A stretch of DNA of 64,000 bases, from the NCBI RefSeq assembly GCF_004664715.2, contig NC_051067.1, positions 66,730,982 through 66,794,981 of the forward strand, given 5' to 3'. This stretch comes from Peromyscus leucopus (Eukaryota > Chordata > Mammalia > Rodentia > Cricetidae). The translations under genes and the position numbers were made by a program. Under the pieces are notes generated by a model that worked only from the letters and a program-made list of their open reading frames with translations, had not been told where the DNA came from and searched no databases. Below are positions 34,503 through 47,934 of this stretch, in pieces; the stretch's first letter is position 1, and every line of letters starts with the position of its first letter.

Positions 34503-36189
34503 TACATGGTAGTGCAGTTTTAAAAATGCTTTTTAAAAGCACATGACAACATGAGGCAGGCAAGGACAGTATTCAAGGCTCACTTTAGAGATGATCTCTG
34601 AGTCCAAGTCACTTAGTGAACTACTCTAGGGAAAATTCTCAATTCTCCTGACACCCTGCCCCCGATCTCTAGTCCACTGCTGGCCCCGTGAAGCCCCTCG
34701 GCCAGGCCAGCCTGACGATGCTGTATGACTGCATTGGACACTACCCTCCTGGCTGCTCTGGTCACCGACTACACAGAGAATTACCACAGCAGCCTAGATA
34801 AAGGAAGTGGAGCAAAATCTTTTCATCGACGTTGAGGCTAATCTGCCACTGTCTAGTATGTTAATGTCACGGCCACCAGCTGAACTGGACTACAATAGTG
34901 CTTTGAAGCGACTCACATGTTTTTCCAGTTTTAAACAGCTGATCTTTAGAAAACCTTTACCAGTGACTGATAATCTATTTGATTTTCTTTTCCTCCAAAT
35001 CCTAGTCATCAGCTGAAAGGAAGCCTTTACCTTATCAGCAGGAAGCACACTGCTCTACAGGGCTCTGAACAAGGACGAGTTGAAAGCTGTCGCTTAGTCT
35101 GTTTATTTTGATACATAATTAAAAATTTTGTTCATGAAATAACTCACCTAATACTATTTTTGTTTTGTCTAAAACAAGCTATGAATTTTTAAATTGCAGC
35201 ACAAAAATACAGTAAGGATCTCCCATGTGTATTCTGTCTTTAAGCCAATTATGATCAGAGGCCCAGAGTTTCAGGTCACCCTCTTATGCCCCAGGATCAC
35301 TCAAATTGTCATCTCTTCACGTTTGGTGTCTTCCTAACACTATAATCCAGAAACCAATTTGTCAGGAGAGGTGCCAGTATGGAATAAACATGACTAAAGC
35401 CCACTAATCCTGGAGGAAAAGGAACTGCGAAGGCAGCTTCCAGGGTACTCTCACACTCTGGTCTCTACTTCCTGAGGGTCACGCCTGAGAAGTCAGCATT
35501 TGATGGTACAAAGCTCGAGAGCCAGAGTACAGTAAAAACAACTACAATACAAACAAATGTTAAACGCAACCAAACGAGAAGGCTCACAAACTCAACTGGA
35601 TATTTATTTATAATTCAATAGTCTTTCTGTGACCTAGAAATGCAAACTTTTGTTCTGTTATACCTTGAAATGGGATCAGCGGTCAGGTCAATTTACTGCT
35701 ACCACATAAAAGGCCTCAGTGTGCCTCTGCCTGTAATTGACTGTCTCACCTCTGGTTTGTTTTATGGAAGCTGATTTTATTTCAAGCACACAAACACAAA
35801 GGCTCGAAGGCAGAGCATCCATAGAAGAGCCTTGTTTTGTTCTCTGTACTGGAATTTAAAAATTCACGGCTTATGTCAGATACAACAGAAACAATATTAG
35901 GAGAGTTCTGTTATGAATGGGACTTTCAGTTATCTTTAAAAGCAAGCAAGTTTAGTAACAGCCAGAAAGAACGAGAAGGAAGAGCTGGAGAGGACTGGGG
36001 AAGACTAGGGAGTTGGCCACAGAGGTTCGATGGGAATTAACAATGAAAAGCTGGGAATTTAGGGAAGGTCCAAACCATGACAAGGCAAACTATTTCCTGG
36101 TTCTCATGCTATACTTCATTCCATAATCATCTTAGCTCATGCTCTTGTTCTCACAGATAAATGCTAACCCACACATATTCCCTAGAAAA

Positions 36190-36806
36190 TTAATCTGCAA
36201 ATTCTAAAGTTCAGGTCAGTAGTCCTGACAAATTTGGGAGACTGCCTTTGCCTGTGACTTCAAAGGCAAGAAATATGAGATTTTCCCAAGGAAAAGGAGG
36301 AAACTGGAAGGCAGAAACAAGGAAGCAGACAAAGCCAGAGAGGAGAGTTGTCCAAAGTCATGGAACAGAACATCCTGGAGTAAGGAGAGTCATTTCCCAG
36401 ATTCATGTCCACCAGGAACCTGAGAATGTGACAGGCAGGTCTTTGCAATGTTATCACGTCGAGGAGAGGTTAATGGATTAGGGTGAGGCTGAAATCTAAT
36501 ACAACTGAGGTCCTCAGAAGAAGAAAGAAAGTGAATCCAACACCAAGAGGAGGCACTCATATAAAGTTAGAGGCAGAATTTGAGGTCATAGCTGCTATAA
36601 GCCACGAAAACCAAGAATTTCCATCGGACAACAGAAGCTTGGTGAGGACATAGGATTCTTCCCCGGGGTACCATTTTTTTGTGGGATGACCTTGTCAATA
36701 CCCTGAGTTTAGATCTGTGCCTTCTAGAGCAAAGCAATAAATTCCTGTTGTCTTAAGCCACCTACCCTCGGTGCTTTATTATAATAGCTTATGAAGCTAA
36801 TACATC
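36190..36806 (+). mobile_element. MLT1-type (ERVL-MaLR) LTR
   Basis: The 3' part reads 'gcaataaattcctgttgtct', 'taagccacctac' and ends 'cttatgaagctaatac', the characteristic MLT1 LTR end. Further 5' it has 'ggctgaaatctaatacaact' and a purine-rich centre. It is an old, solitary LTR; the 5' limit is approximate. Confidence 0.65.
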
Positions 36807-37069
36807 TCATTCTTTTGCTCATAAATGAGATGGCCAAACGCCCAGGCAGGCATGAGGCGGCAGCAGCAGCTCCGGTGTCACATGGGAAGGAGGGAGATGT
36901 GTACCTTCTCCTCCCTCATCTTATACTGACTACTTCCTGTTTATCTTTTTGGATATTAGATGATGGCTAGACAAGGATGGGGTTAAGAACAGAAAAGATC
37001 TACTGTTGAGGAAGCCAGCGACAGGCACTGGGTCCAGCACCACATTAGGAGAAAGAAGTTAACACAAAG

Positions 37070-37076
<7 letters not shown>

Positions 37077-37100
<24 letters not shown>
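37077..37100 (+). repeat. Poly(A) run
   Basis: 24 A residues. No SINE head was recognised before it and no flanking direct repeat was found. Confidence 0.9.
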
Positions 37101-38819
37101 GATTTAAGAAGTCTTTTAGGGTTGGAAAATTTCATCTTCTCTGTGAACCTTAGGCCTACCCCACACTTTGTGATAATTTATTTTGACTGTTTTCTATATA
37201 CCAGCCTCTATCTAGGATGTCCTAGATCTTAATATTGAAGTTCCTCATCTTAGTACACCAGTAAAAGAAAGAAATCCAGACTGGCCACACTTTATATAGA
37301 ATTTAATTTCCTGTACATAAAGGATAAACATCTTTCATTTTAACCCAGAGAAGCATATCCAGTTCCATCACCTTTTCATTGTGATGAACTGTACCCTTTC
37401 CTTCCAATCTACTCATTTCTATTTTGAATTTCTAGTCGGATTCAAAATGTTTTCCCAGAAGATATTCTTTGCTTACGGTTCTCTAGGATAAATCAATCCA
37501 CCGATTATACTCATTCTATGTATCTATCATCATCTATCTTCTCTCTGTCTCTCACATAGTTTTGAAATTATTTAAGATTTCTAAGCAAAGTGTAGTATAG
37601 AATATCTGTAAAGGAAATGGAATAAAATTATTTCAAAATAAGCAGTCATGCATAAAGCAGATACTTCATAAAATCCCAGGAACAGGCAAGGATAGAGGAA
37701 TCATGCCCTCTTGCATTTGCAAGTCTAACATCCACACTTCTATTTTAAAGTATTCAAAACCTTCAGTACTTCAGTGTCATTATTTTAGACAACTTTTTTC
37801 TAGGGAGAAGGTCAGGGAGTCTCCAGGGCTCCACCTCACCCCCTTCTCTCTAATCTTGCCTTTCACTTTGCCCTCGATTCCCAAGCTTTGCTACGCCGGG
37901 AGGTGCTCCACACCAGCAAACGCACAAAAACAGGCAGGGCCATGTTGATGGTGTTGATACAGCCACGGACATCACTGAGTCAAGGAGGGGCCACCACCTT
38001 ACAGTTGACCTGAAATTCAACACGGCTGTCCCCTAAGAGCAAAATTTGGAGACAGACATACAGAAGGGGAAAGGCCATGAAATATGGCAGCAGAGGTTGT
38101 GGGTATAGGGACAGATGAGTCCAAGATTGTTTTCTGTTAGTATTATATCCAGGGCTGTAGGTAGTCAGCCATCCAGCCAGCCTAGGTCCCTGTCTACAGG
38201 GAAGCAAAACAACTAAGTCAGCAGAATCCTCACAGGCTCTATACTCTATGCTGAACCAATCCAGTCCCTTCTGAAGACTGCTACCTTGTCAGGCTCACTG
38301 TAACCTAACTCTTCCTTGTAAACGATTTTTTGTAACTCTAGACAGCAGACCGGCTAATTCTGTGCTTTCTTCCAGATCAGTTCATTCCGTCGATCGTGTG
38401 TGGCGACTCTGACAGAACATTATGTAAATGAATCAGGACACAACCGATGCATAGCTCAGGGCTGAGCACAAGCGTCGAGAGCAGGGGTGTGATCGATGCG
38501 CTGAAGGAAAGGAGACATTGTGTGGAAAGGGGGACAAACTTCAGCTATTTTGAGTTAGTCCTGTGCCTGACAGTGTGCTAAGATCTCACCACAGAACAGA
38601 ACTCCATATTTTGTTGCTACTTGAACTGAAAGACAAAAAGAAGAGTGTAATTTTGTGGGGAGCTCTTGAAACTAGAACATAACTTACATGGGAAAGATTC
38701 TACAAGTTTCTTTTAACATGTTTATTATTGGAGAACTCATAAAATAGCTACTGCAAGCTCTGGGCCTCTTTGTACTGCAGTGTGATGTCACTTTTCCACA
38801 ATGAAACTTGTAGGAGAAA

Positions 38820-39060
38820 CTGTTGATTTCATACAGCGGGAAACTACTTAAAGCGCAGACTTGGGTGTCAGGCGCCAAAGATTTCTTTGTGCTGATCCCA
38901 CCATCTCTGGACTTCTAAGTCTGAGCTGCTACTTCATTTCTTGAAGGTGCCTTTCTCAGTCATTTTCATCTACACTATGAGACAATGTTGCTTCTTTCAC
39001 AGAATTATTAGAAGGAGATGACGTTTTTAAGGTACCCAGGGCATTGAAATCATCATTTTT
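38820..39060 (+). repeat. MIR SINE relic
   Basis: 'cttgggtgtcaggcgcc', 'gctgctacttcatttcttga', 'catctacactatgagacaat' and 'gaattattagaaggagatg' follow the MIR order. Confidence 0.5.
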
Positions 39061-39194
39061 CTAAATAACAACACCAAAAGTAGTAATAAGTAAAATGCCA
39101 GCAAGGTTAGTGGGCTGAGGATCGCATCCTATTATAACTCAACTTTCACAGGCCAGTGCAGTTTGTTTTGTCATAATTAATAACTTAAGATAGA

Positions 39195-39357
39195 TTTACT
39201 GGCTAGAGAGAATGCTGTACAGGTAATGATGGCAGCTAACGTGGTGGACGGAGAGAGCTGACTCTCATAAGGTGACCTCTGACCTCCACATGCATACTAT
39301 GGTGTGCACACCTACAGACTACACACATAAATAAAAATAAATAAATAAATATATGTT
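39195..39357 (+). repeat. B3-type SINE
   Basis: 'gctagagagaatgctgtaca', 'ggtgacctctgacctccaca' and 'actatggtgtgcacacc', then an (AAAT)n tail. Confidence 0.7.
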
Positions 39358-40082
39358 TAAAAATTGCTAAAGATAGACTTAAATTATTCTTAGGTAGTTA
39401 AACCCACATTATTTAGCCTATTAGATGAGACGGAAAAGCATTAGAAACAAAATGTTTTTGTCTCACTCGTTACATATATACAGAGTACACAGTTCTACTA
39501 GCTTCTTCAGTATCGTTTCTGTCCTACACCAGAGGCTCTCTTTATTTGGTGAGAGGAGGGTGACTAGTGGTAGTTTCTCTGAGCTCACAGTGGTATTTAC
39601 GTAAAAGTAATCGGCAGATATGTAGATGGTTAAGAAATATGAATAAAAATGAATGCTCCATACTGAACAGAATAACTGTTACATGTGATTTTGGTGATTT
39701 GTGTTTGTTACAATATTTGAAATTGGGAAGAAATAACCTTGAGCTTCATTTTTCACATTGTGTAAAATACTGGAATCTCCCGGAAAGAATGTGCAATTGC
39801 TATCAGGGATGTTGTTGCTAGGAAACCAGAACACAAATAGAAGAATTGAGAAAATTCTCCCTTTGGCCTCAAATCAAGGAGTATTCTAAATTGTGCAATA
39901 CGGTTTTGGAAGGTCATGATTATTTGAGGTTTTTTTTTTTTTTCCATTTTATAACGGTTTGAAAGAGCAGCGGTGGAAACAGAGCTCAGACGTTTTCAAA
40001 CAGTAGTGATGGGGGAATTGGGATATAAGGCACTAAAGGTTCTGGCTACAGACTCAGAGTCAACATTAGTTGAAGGTCATCG

Positions 40083-40083
<1 letters not shown>

Positions 40084-40134
<51 letters not shown>
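40084..40134 (+). repeat. (GT)n microsatellite
   Basis: A pure GT run of about 50 bp. Confidence 0.97.
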
Positions 40135-40136
<2 letters not shown>

Positions 40137-40334
40137 ACTGCTGTTGTCAAGGAGGCAAATAAAAAACAGTCAGGATTTAGCTTTTCCACAAATTGTGAAA
40201 GATCTGCACATGTTTACCATTACTTCTGATTACAGAATTCACCATGAAAACTCTTGAGCCTAAGGCAAAACAAGCTGCAAAATATTTTTTTGAGTAAATT
40301 ATTCCAAAAGCAGGGTTATTGGTAAACAGATTTG

Positions 40335-40450
40335 TTTGTTTGTTTTTGAGACAAGATTGCTCTAATATTGCCCAGGCTAATCTCAAATCATGAGCTCAAG
40401 TGAGTTCTTGCTCAGTCTCCTGAATATCTGGAAATACAGACAGGCACCGA
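40335..40450 (-). repeat. B1-like SINE
   Basis: Minus-strand text 'ttgagacaagattgctctaa', 'attgcccaggctaatctcaa' and 'cagtctcctgaatatctgg' fits an old PB1/B1. Confidence 0.6.
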
Positions 40451-41519
40451 TGCCTGTCTCGGTAAACAAAATTTTTAAATTAGCGTCATTCATTCAGAAC
40501 TTGTTTTGAACCAAGATACAACTGAGAATTTACCAAAAGAAACAACCAGTCTATGGCATCATAATCAAAACTCTGACTTTGTTTTCTACGAAGGCTTTAT
40601 TCATTTCTAATCTTCGCCTCTAAAAATATTTTAGAGTATCACAAAGACTGAAGTCTAAAACATCAAAGTGGGCAAAATACACACATTTATGTGTATAGTA
40701 TGCATAGATCTGAGGGGAAATGTAATGAGCTGCTAAATAACTACCTTTGGATGTCAACACAACTAGTCCATCTTCCTTTGCTTTTTCTTAAATCTCTATC
40801 CAAACCAAAGAGAATTTATTTCACAGCACACTATAACCACAAAACAATGACAGGATTCCATCTCTTCTCTCATCTTTTCCAATCACTTGTTTGAATGTGA
40901 GTGAGGTGTACCTTGATCATAAGTGAGGACCCTTTAGAGAGAGAGGAGCATGTGTATTCTCACTTCTCTCTGTGTGATGTTATATTTGTCACAGCTTAGC
41001 AGGAAGTGGCACTGTGAAAGTAATTCCATCACCAACTGAGAGGAAAGGCTCCCCCAGAGGGGTGATGCACAAGTTTTGCTGATTGGGATCTTTGCTGACC
41101 ACAATTCATAAAATCACTTTCATTGCAAACATCATGAATAAACGAGGCTCAAGACAGACACAAAAGAGTAGTCATGAGATAATTTAAAAGGTCCCAAAAC
41201 AATGCTCAAATATGAAGACCGAAATACGATTTCTGAGCTATAGCTTTGAAGGAAGTATCAGGGAGAGAGAATGTGGCAGTTCTGTGTGAGAATTCATTAC
41301 AGTGCTGCCTGGGTCACCTCTAGTGTCTTTGTTAAGGACTCAGTAGATCATTAGCTCTCCTTGGCCTCTTGCCTGTTTACTTTACAAATCTGTATCCCCT
41401 CTTTCAATAGCCATGCTCCACACAGGTCCCCCCAGGTCCTCTCTGTCACCATTTCTGCAATTTCTCCAACTCTAATCTCCTTCCCTGACATCTTCCACTC
41501 CCTGCATTTAAAACAATGG

Positions 41520-42090
41520 CAGTGGGCTGGGGAGACAACTCGGGGGTTAAAAGGCTTGCATGAGGACTGGATTTGGGATACCTAGAAACCCACTTTAAGA
41601 AGCCCAGATGGGAGCCAGCCGGTGGTGGTGCATGCCTTTAATCCCAGCACTCAGGAGGCAGAGCCAGGCGGATCTCTGTGCATTCGAGGCCAGCCTGGGC
41701 TACCAAGTGAGTCCCAGGAAAGGCACAAAGCTACACAGAGAAACCCTGTCTCGAAAAACCAGAAGAAGAAGAAGAAGAAGAAGAAGAAGAAGAAGAAGAA
41801 GAAGAAGAAGAAGAAGAAGAAGAAGAAGAAGAAGAAGAAGAAGAAGAAGCCCAGATGGGCACGGCAGCACTTGTGTTCCTAGCCTCTGAAGGAAGAGACA
41901 GACTCCCCAGAGCAAGTTGACTAGCACGAGCAGACACATCAATGAACTCTAGGTTTGATTGAGAGACCCTATGTCAATGAATAAGTTGGAAGAGCATACA
42001 GGATTATTCCCAACATCAACCTCAGGCCTCCATATCCATAGGCCTCCAGGACTATCCACATGGATAGTGATGCCTTCATATACATACACA
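41520..42090 (+). repeat. Old composite SINE interrupted by a B1
   Basis: Head at 'gggctggggagacaactcgg' and tail after 41860 ('gcacggcagcacttgtg', 'ttgagagaccctatgtcaat', 'caacctcaggcctccata') form one tRNA-headed rodent SINE composite, split by the B1 at 41613-41843. Confidence 0.6.
41597..41859 (+). repeat. B1 SINE with (GAA)n tail and target-site duplication
   Basis: B1 body at 41613-41760 with the cricetid end 'ctacacagagaaaccctg' and 'tcgaaaaacc'. It is followed by an uninterrupted AGA/GAA run at 41761-41849, about 30 units. The direct repeat aagaagcccagatggg lies at 41597-41612 and 41844-41859. The tail has been replaced by a triplet expansion whose unit matches the aagaag start of the duplication. 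Confidence 0.93.
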
Positions 42091-42714
42091 TGGAAAAAAA
42101 AATTAGTAATCACCCATTTGCTGTTTAAACTGACTGTCTGTCTTTCAAAGTTTCTTCCTTACTGAATTGTATACTCCTTGGGGACAAAGACTAATATGGT
42201 ACTTCTTAGTTTAAAAGTCTTGGTCATAAAGAACAAAACAAACAAAACCATCATGTTTAAAGTGCTGAATTCACCAATCAGCGACTTACTGCATCATCTT
42301 TCTGCCTTGGACCCTTACCTAACTTTCACAGGCACACAGACAATGGCCCGAGGGACACTTCTTCCAGTCATTCCACAGGATCCTGAATTCTGCATGTTCA
42401 AATTGGACCTCATATTTCCACAGACCTACAGTCTCCTTTCGGGCTCCCTGTCTATGGTTGCTTGTGGCAACCAGATGATCTACCATGAGGACACTGGACT
42501 AAGACCCGCTCTTCATTGCACAGACTCCTAGGCATCGAATCTGACATCATGTCTGCCTATCCCAGTTTCCACACACTTTCTAATTCACTGCTGCCTCAAC
42601 TTTTGTTAACGTTCTTTCCCCTGTTCTATTATCATAGTGCCCCAACAGTCACTTTGTCTCTATCTTTGTGTGCATTTCTGTATTCTCCTACCTATATTAA
42701 TTTTTTAGTTTTAG

Positions 42715-42920
42715 ATTTCATTTTTATGTGTATGGGTGTTTTGTCTGCTGGTATGTCTGTGTACCATATACGTGTCTGACAGCTACATAGGCCAGAGGGC
42801 ATTAGATCCACTGGAATTACAATTGTAGGTTGTTGTGAGCTACCGTGTTGGTGCTGGGAACTGAACCCAGGTCCTCTGGAAGAGCAGCTAATGCTCTTAA
42901 TTGCTGAGCCATTTCTTCAT
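42715..42920 (-). repeat. B3-type SINE
   Basis: Reverse-orientation landmarks 'ggaactgaacccaggtcctc', 'tggaagagcagctaatgctc' and 'ttaattgctgagccatttc' mark a tRNA-derived rodent SINE. Confidence 0.75.
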
Positions 42921-43064
42921 AGGCACCCTCAGGCCATTGTCTCTGTGTGCCTGTGAAAGCCCCACTGTCTATATTATTATTACAAAATGTACATCAGTGA
43001 AGCCACTACATTTCCTTATACACCTACAGTCCTAGTGCTCAAAATAAAAATCCATTTCTGGCGA

Positions 43065-43155
43065 TTAGGGGATACAATGCAGCAGAGCAACAGAGTGCTT
43101 GCCTAGCATATTCAAACCCTTGAGATCCACCTCTACCAACAGAAAAAAAAAAAAA
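43065..43155 (+). repeat. ID-like SINE
   Basis: 'acagagtgcttgcctagcat' and 'cccttgagatccacctct', then an A tail: an ID/B4 head. Confidence 0.65.
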
Positions 43156-43259
43156 GTCCATCAATGGTTTTTTGCTGGTGGCAGCAAAAATTATGGTTTT
43201 CTCATTTGTCTTTTACCAGTCGGGTAGCCAGTTCTACCTTAATTTCTACCACATGCTTT

Positions 43260-43430
43260 ACTTAGTGTTTCTCAACCTTCTGTTTATTATCAGCCCCCTA
43301 TGGAGCCTTTCACGATATTTTCTATTTTTCATCCATGGCATTTAATATTGAGACATTCTAAATATCTTCTGGGTGCTGCATGTGCCTGTGCTGTTAGGAT
43401 GCTTGGTATCTACATAGTTTAAAGAATTAG
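43260..43430. mobile_element. hAT-Charlie DNA transposon fragment (MER5-like)
   Basis: 'agtgtttctcaaccttctg', 'tgggtgctgcatgtgcctg', 'gttaggatgcttgg': typical of short MER5-class hAT relics with a tgtttctcaacc terminal block. Diverged. Confidence 0.45.
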
Positions 43431-45429
43431 ACTTTCTTCTTTTTAAAACAGGGATCATAGTTGCTGTGTGCCATCTCTCTGCATCTACCTACAGAATGCA
43501 GCTAATTCACTCTGAACAACTGACCACCCAGCATCCATGTTTGCAAGAAAAAAAAATAACAGAATCACAACAGTTAAGACTCGAGTCCTCCCAGAAGCCT
43601 AAGCTCACAATTCTAAGTCACAAAAAACAAATAAAAACGTCAAACTGAAAGACCAACAGTAGCCAGAAGCTACTGACCAAGAGTTGGAATGAGGGTTGTG
43701 GAGGTTCCTGGCCAGAGCTGGGAAAGTGAACTTTTGAGAAACCCTTGGTGAGGGGCTGAATGTCCAGTTAACCAACGAGGCACGATCTTTCAAATCCAGT
43801 CACTCATGGAGGGTGTTGAAAATATTTTAAAATGTTCTCCCAAACCAATTTCTAAAAACTCTAGCGTCCCAGAAATCTCATTAACAACTAAAAAGAAAAG
43901 AGAATGGAGTGGCCCCATCTGAGAGAGAGGATGATGTCATCTATCTCCCCAAAGAAAAGGCCACACTTTCCTTTGTGGAAGTCCATGGTGACATCACCTC
44001 CTGCTCATATGCCACTTAGCTCTTTCCCTGCTGGCTCCCTAGCTGAAGTGCCTGCTGCCTTTGCAAATGTCACTCTCTGCTCACAAAGCTCCTTGACCTT
44101 GTTTGTATGCTGGGCTCCACAGCCAAGTGTGAGGAGGCCTCCCAGCACAGGGGAAAGGAGGAGGGGCGTGTGCAGCTGGCTGGGAGCTCCTATTCACACA
44201 ACTTATGGAAAGTCCTATACACCCTTCAGCAGCCCAGACCGAGGCTCCCAGGATGGAATTCAGCTTCTGAACAATGCTGTCAATGCTGAATTCGGTGAAC
44301 TGATTAGCCAGGCAGGGCGGCTGTGGCCGTTTCTTTATTTTTAGGGTGGGATTTTCTTTGAAGATCTGCATAAAGGCACTGCAGTGTGGGCTTTATCTTG
44401 CATCCACAGAGCCACTTTCAAAATGCACCCACAGAGAAAGCCCGATTGTAGATCCATTTTCTTAAAGTAAATAGAAGATTTGTGCTGTTGACAAAAAGGC
44501 ATGCCGGGTAAATGGATTTATTTATTATTGAGCAAAATGAATGAAGTGTGTAGGGGTTCCTGAGCCACCGTGCTCAGGAAATGATGTCACTGTCAGTTCC
44601 GGGCTCTGCAAGCCTTGGCTGAGCTCTTATAGCATAATCTGGAAAGGAGCCAGTGGGAAAGGGGCTTTGTGGGATTTGATTATGATGAAAAGAGGACAGA
44701 GCTCTAGCATCCTGGCCAGGTGAGAAAGAGATGCTCAGGGCCAGGTCAAGCTAGGACTCTTGAAGCCTCCACCGACTCTGGGCACAAGCCCAGAGGGACA
44801 ATGCAGACATGGATTGTATCTTGGATTTTTGTCCGCTGATGTGTTATATGCATTCATGCACACACAAACACATGTAAGTGAATCAGTATCGCAGGTGAAG
44901 ACTGAGAGTCACATGCTGCAGGATGAATTCCAGTCAAGGATGGGTAGCACAAACCTGGGTAGCCCCAGAGATTATGTCGCCAGGTGACCTTGTCGCAATT
45001 ACAGTGTGTGTGAGAGAACATTCCGAGATGCTCTCCATGATGAATAGGGCCAGCACTGCAGTGCTCGAAACACGCCCCTGTTGGTGCCTGAAACATGCCC
45101 CTGATGCATGACTATGTTTAGTTTGTAGTTTGTATTGTACCCTGCATGTTAAGCCCCACAATTTGTCATGCTTCTCCATCCTTGGGGATCCTCCCCCAGA
45201 CCTGTTTTTATGAAGTATAAAGGATTTGCATATCGGAAGACACTGTGGTCTCTCCAGTTTGAGTTTGTGCCTCATGGAGCCGGTTAGTGGTAGTCACTGC
45301 TCAGCTTTCTGGTCTCCTCTAGTGCTTCACCTTTTGACCTTGATTCTAATCACCTGTGACTTGTTAGAGCCACCTTCCTCCCCCTACTTCCTAGCATCAC
45401 TGCATCCTCTCTTCCCTAATTAGGCCAGG

Positions 45430-45600
45430 TAGTACCTGCTTATTTTTCAGGTTTTAGTTCAGAGGTCGAAATTTTATAGAAGACTTCCCTGCCTGTCTGG
45501 CTGCCTGCCCAATCCCATCTCATCTTCTTCTGTGTTCCCTCAGCACTTACCAGATTTGATTGTACATATTCACTTGCATGCCTAATGTTTTCCCTTTACT
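45430..45600 (+). repeat. L2 LINE 3' fragment
   Basis: 'caggttttagttcagaggtc', 'agacttccctgcctgtctgg' and 'cctcagcacttaccagattt' follow the L2 3' end. Confidence 0.55.
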
Positions 45601-45810
45601 GCAATGGTTGTGGGAATTGAACCATTTCAGTGTGTGCACATAGATCTGTGTCCCTAGTCATAGCATGGTATCTGGTATGAAAACATTCCCGATACCCATA
45701 GCTTTAATAAAAAGAAGAACGACAGTTGACAATTTTTGTCTTCAGGTTTTCTCTATTGGATAATCATGGTACCACTCCCAGGGAAAGCGTTCTGCCTGAT
45801 GCTCACTCTG

Positions 45811-45874
45811 TTGACTCCTCCCTCAAGTCATCTCAAATTACATTGACTCCCCCCTCAAGTCATCTCAAATTACA
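45811..45874 (+). repeat. 32-bp tandem duplication
   Basis: Two adjacent 32-bp units starting ttgactcc and ending caaattaca, at 45811-45842 and 45843-45874, with one mismatch. Confidence 0.95.
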
Positions 45875-46904
45875 TAGTTCAGATATAGAACATAAGATAT
45901 AGAAGTACAGCATGATAATAACACATGACATGAATTACTTTTGTATTGAGTTAAACTGCTGGTGATCTCCCTGTCAAGTACCATTTATATATAGTGGGCA
46001 GTACAGAGTTAAATTTTTTTTTCAGTTTGGTCCTAACTAGTAACATACTGTTGCATAACTCTGGCTCTGAGTTGAGCAAATTTTCAGCAAATGGGGAAAA
46101 TTTTTGCAATAGTAAACAGGAAAAGAGAATAGACAGAGGGTGTCTTTGACTCTCTTAAAAGAAGACAGTTTCCAAATAGAAGTGAAAGAAAAATCTTGGC
46201 TCAAAAAAAAAAATCTTAGAGCTTTCAGCAGAGGACTTGGCATGTTGGCTAGAAGAACCCAATGATATAGTAAGCTGGTTGTAGCCAGTAATGACCAACA
46301 CATCAAGCTCTTTAGGGTGGCCTCTAACCACTGTGTCTAGAGGGAGGGTGAACAGCCTCTTGACTAAAGAGATCAGCTAGCAAAAGCAATGCCTACATCT
46401 CTTCTTTCTTCCATCCTGACTGCGAGGCTGCATCGCTTAGGAAGAGATTGAAAAGGTAGCAATAACCAAACACTGACCAATTGAATCCTATCTCTTGGGG
46501 CTTGGAACCCAGGCAGGGTTTTAAACTCCTAGGCAATTCCTATGTGCACCTAGGACTGACGCACCACATTCTGAGGCCTTTGGCCCAAGTCCCTTCCTGA
46601 ACTGAACTCTTTGTGTGCCCAGGGGGGCTTTCTGTTCTTTAGATCTTTGAAACAGAAAGTTGTCTCCTTCAGGGATCCTTGCTGGTTAGAACAGTGTGTG
46701 ATTTGAGCATCTTACAGGTGTTCTTCAGATTCTGGCGATACTGTCTGTCTACCATTTCATTTCACCAAGCTCAACACTGGTTTTGCCTTGCTCCTAAAAC
46801 TGAGTTGCATGGAATGGTAACATTACCATCCATAGAGAAAGCCTTGGAAACTCCGGTTGGTGTGCCCAACTACTCTACTCTATAGTTACAAGATCCCCAG
46901 TGAG

Positions 46905-46985
46905 GACTGAGGATATAGCTCATCATTAGAGTACTTGCCTAGCATATGTGAGGCCCTGGTGTTGATCCCCCAGCATTGCCAAACT
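46905..46985 (+). repeat. ID-like SINE
   Basis: 'gatatagctcatcattagag', 'tacttgcctagcatatgtga' and 'gatcccccagcattgcc' show an ID head without a clear tail. Confidence 0.6.
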
Positions 46986-47934
46986 AGATACAACCACAAG
47001 AAAGCCCCTAGTTGTTCTGTGGATATGTACACCTGGCATACACTGCTTTCAAGAGTACCCCAGAAACTGACAGTCTGGGGCATGTTTCAAGATTTTTCTG
47101 CCTGGTCTGTTTTTTCAGACCATCTCTAGATTATTTAGAACCACAATATTGCTGAACAGCAGAACACTGGAAATAGACTACACTGGGAAGAGAAATCAAC
47201 CAAATCCTTTACTAAGTCAATCAGTAAAGTGACCACTGTAAGTTTCAACCTCACTTGATAAAGAAGAATACCCAGGAGGTCTACAAGATTAACCACTGTA
47301 TCTCATTTACTTTGAGAATTCATAATCTGTATTTCAAGCTACCAGTAGCCCTGTGGATTACCACCAAATACTTAAATATGGAAAAAGTCTACATTCACAT
47401 TTTAACAAAAATATCCACAACCCACAATACACAATATCAGAGCACCTAACGTTCTTGCAGATAGAGATAATTCTCACCTTCAAATGACTGAAAATGATAA
47501 GCTATCAATAGAAAACATATTTTGAATTTTTAATGTCACATTCAACACTTTTCATTATTTTATAAAATAGGATTTATGTTAGATGATATTACCTAACTGT
47601 AAGTTAGCCAAAGTGTTTTGAGCATGTGTAAAGCAGGTTAGGCTAATAATATTAGTTAAGTTAGATACATGAAATGACAAGACATTTTCAATTTACAGTG
47701 GGTTCATTGGGATATAATTTCATCATAAATGGAAAGGGTTTCATCCTGATAAATAAGGGGTCTACAATTGGAAAGTTCTGTATGGTAGCTCTGAGATTTA
47801 TATGCATGGGCTGCAACACCAATAAATCGCATCTCAAAATGCTCAGGTGCTTGCTGAAGTACCTCTGATTCAAATTCTGCCCCCTCTTCTTTCCTTCTCT
47901 CTCTGTGCACTTCTCTATTTGTTTTTGTGTGCAT

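Noticed and set aside
41700..41942. Open frames encoding poly-Leu, poly-Ser, poly-Lys or poly-Arg
   Set aside because: They are translations of the GAA triplet tract of a B1 element.
43904..44344. 146-codon open frame on the plus strand
   Set aside because: No family resemblance; a chance open stretch in GC-richer intron sequence.
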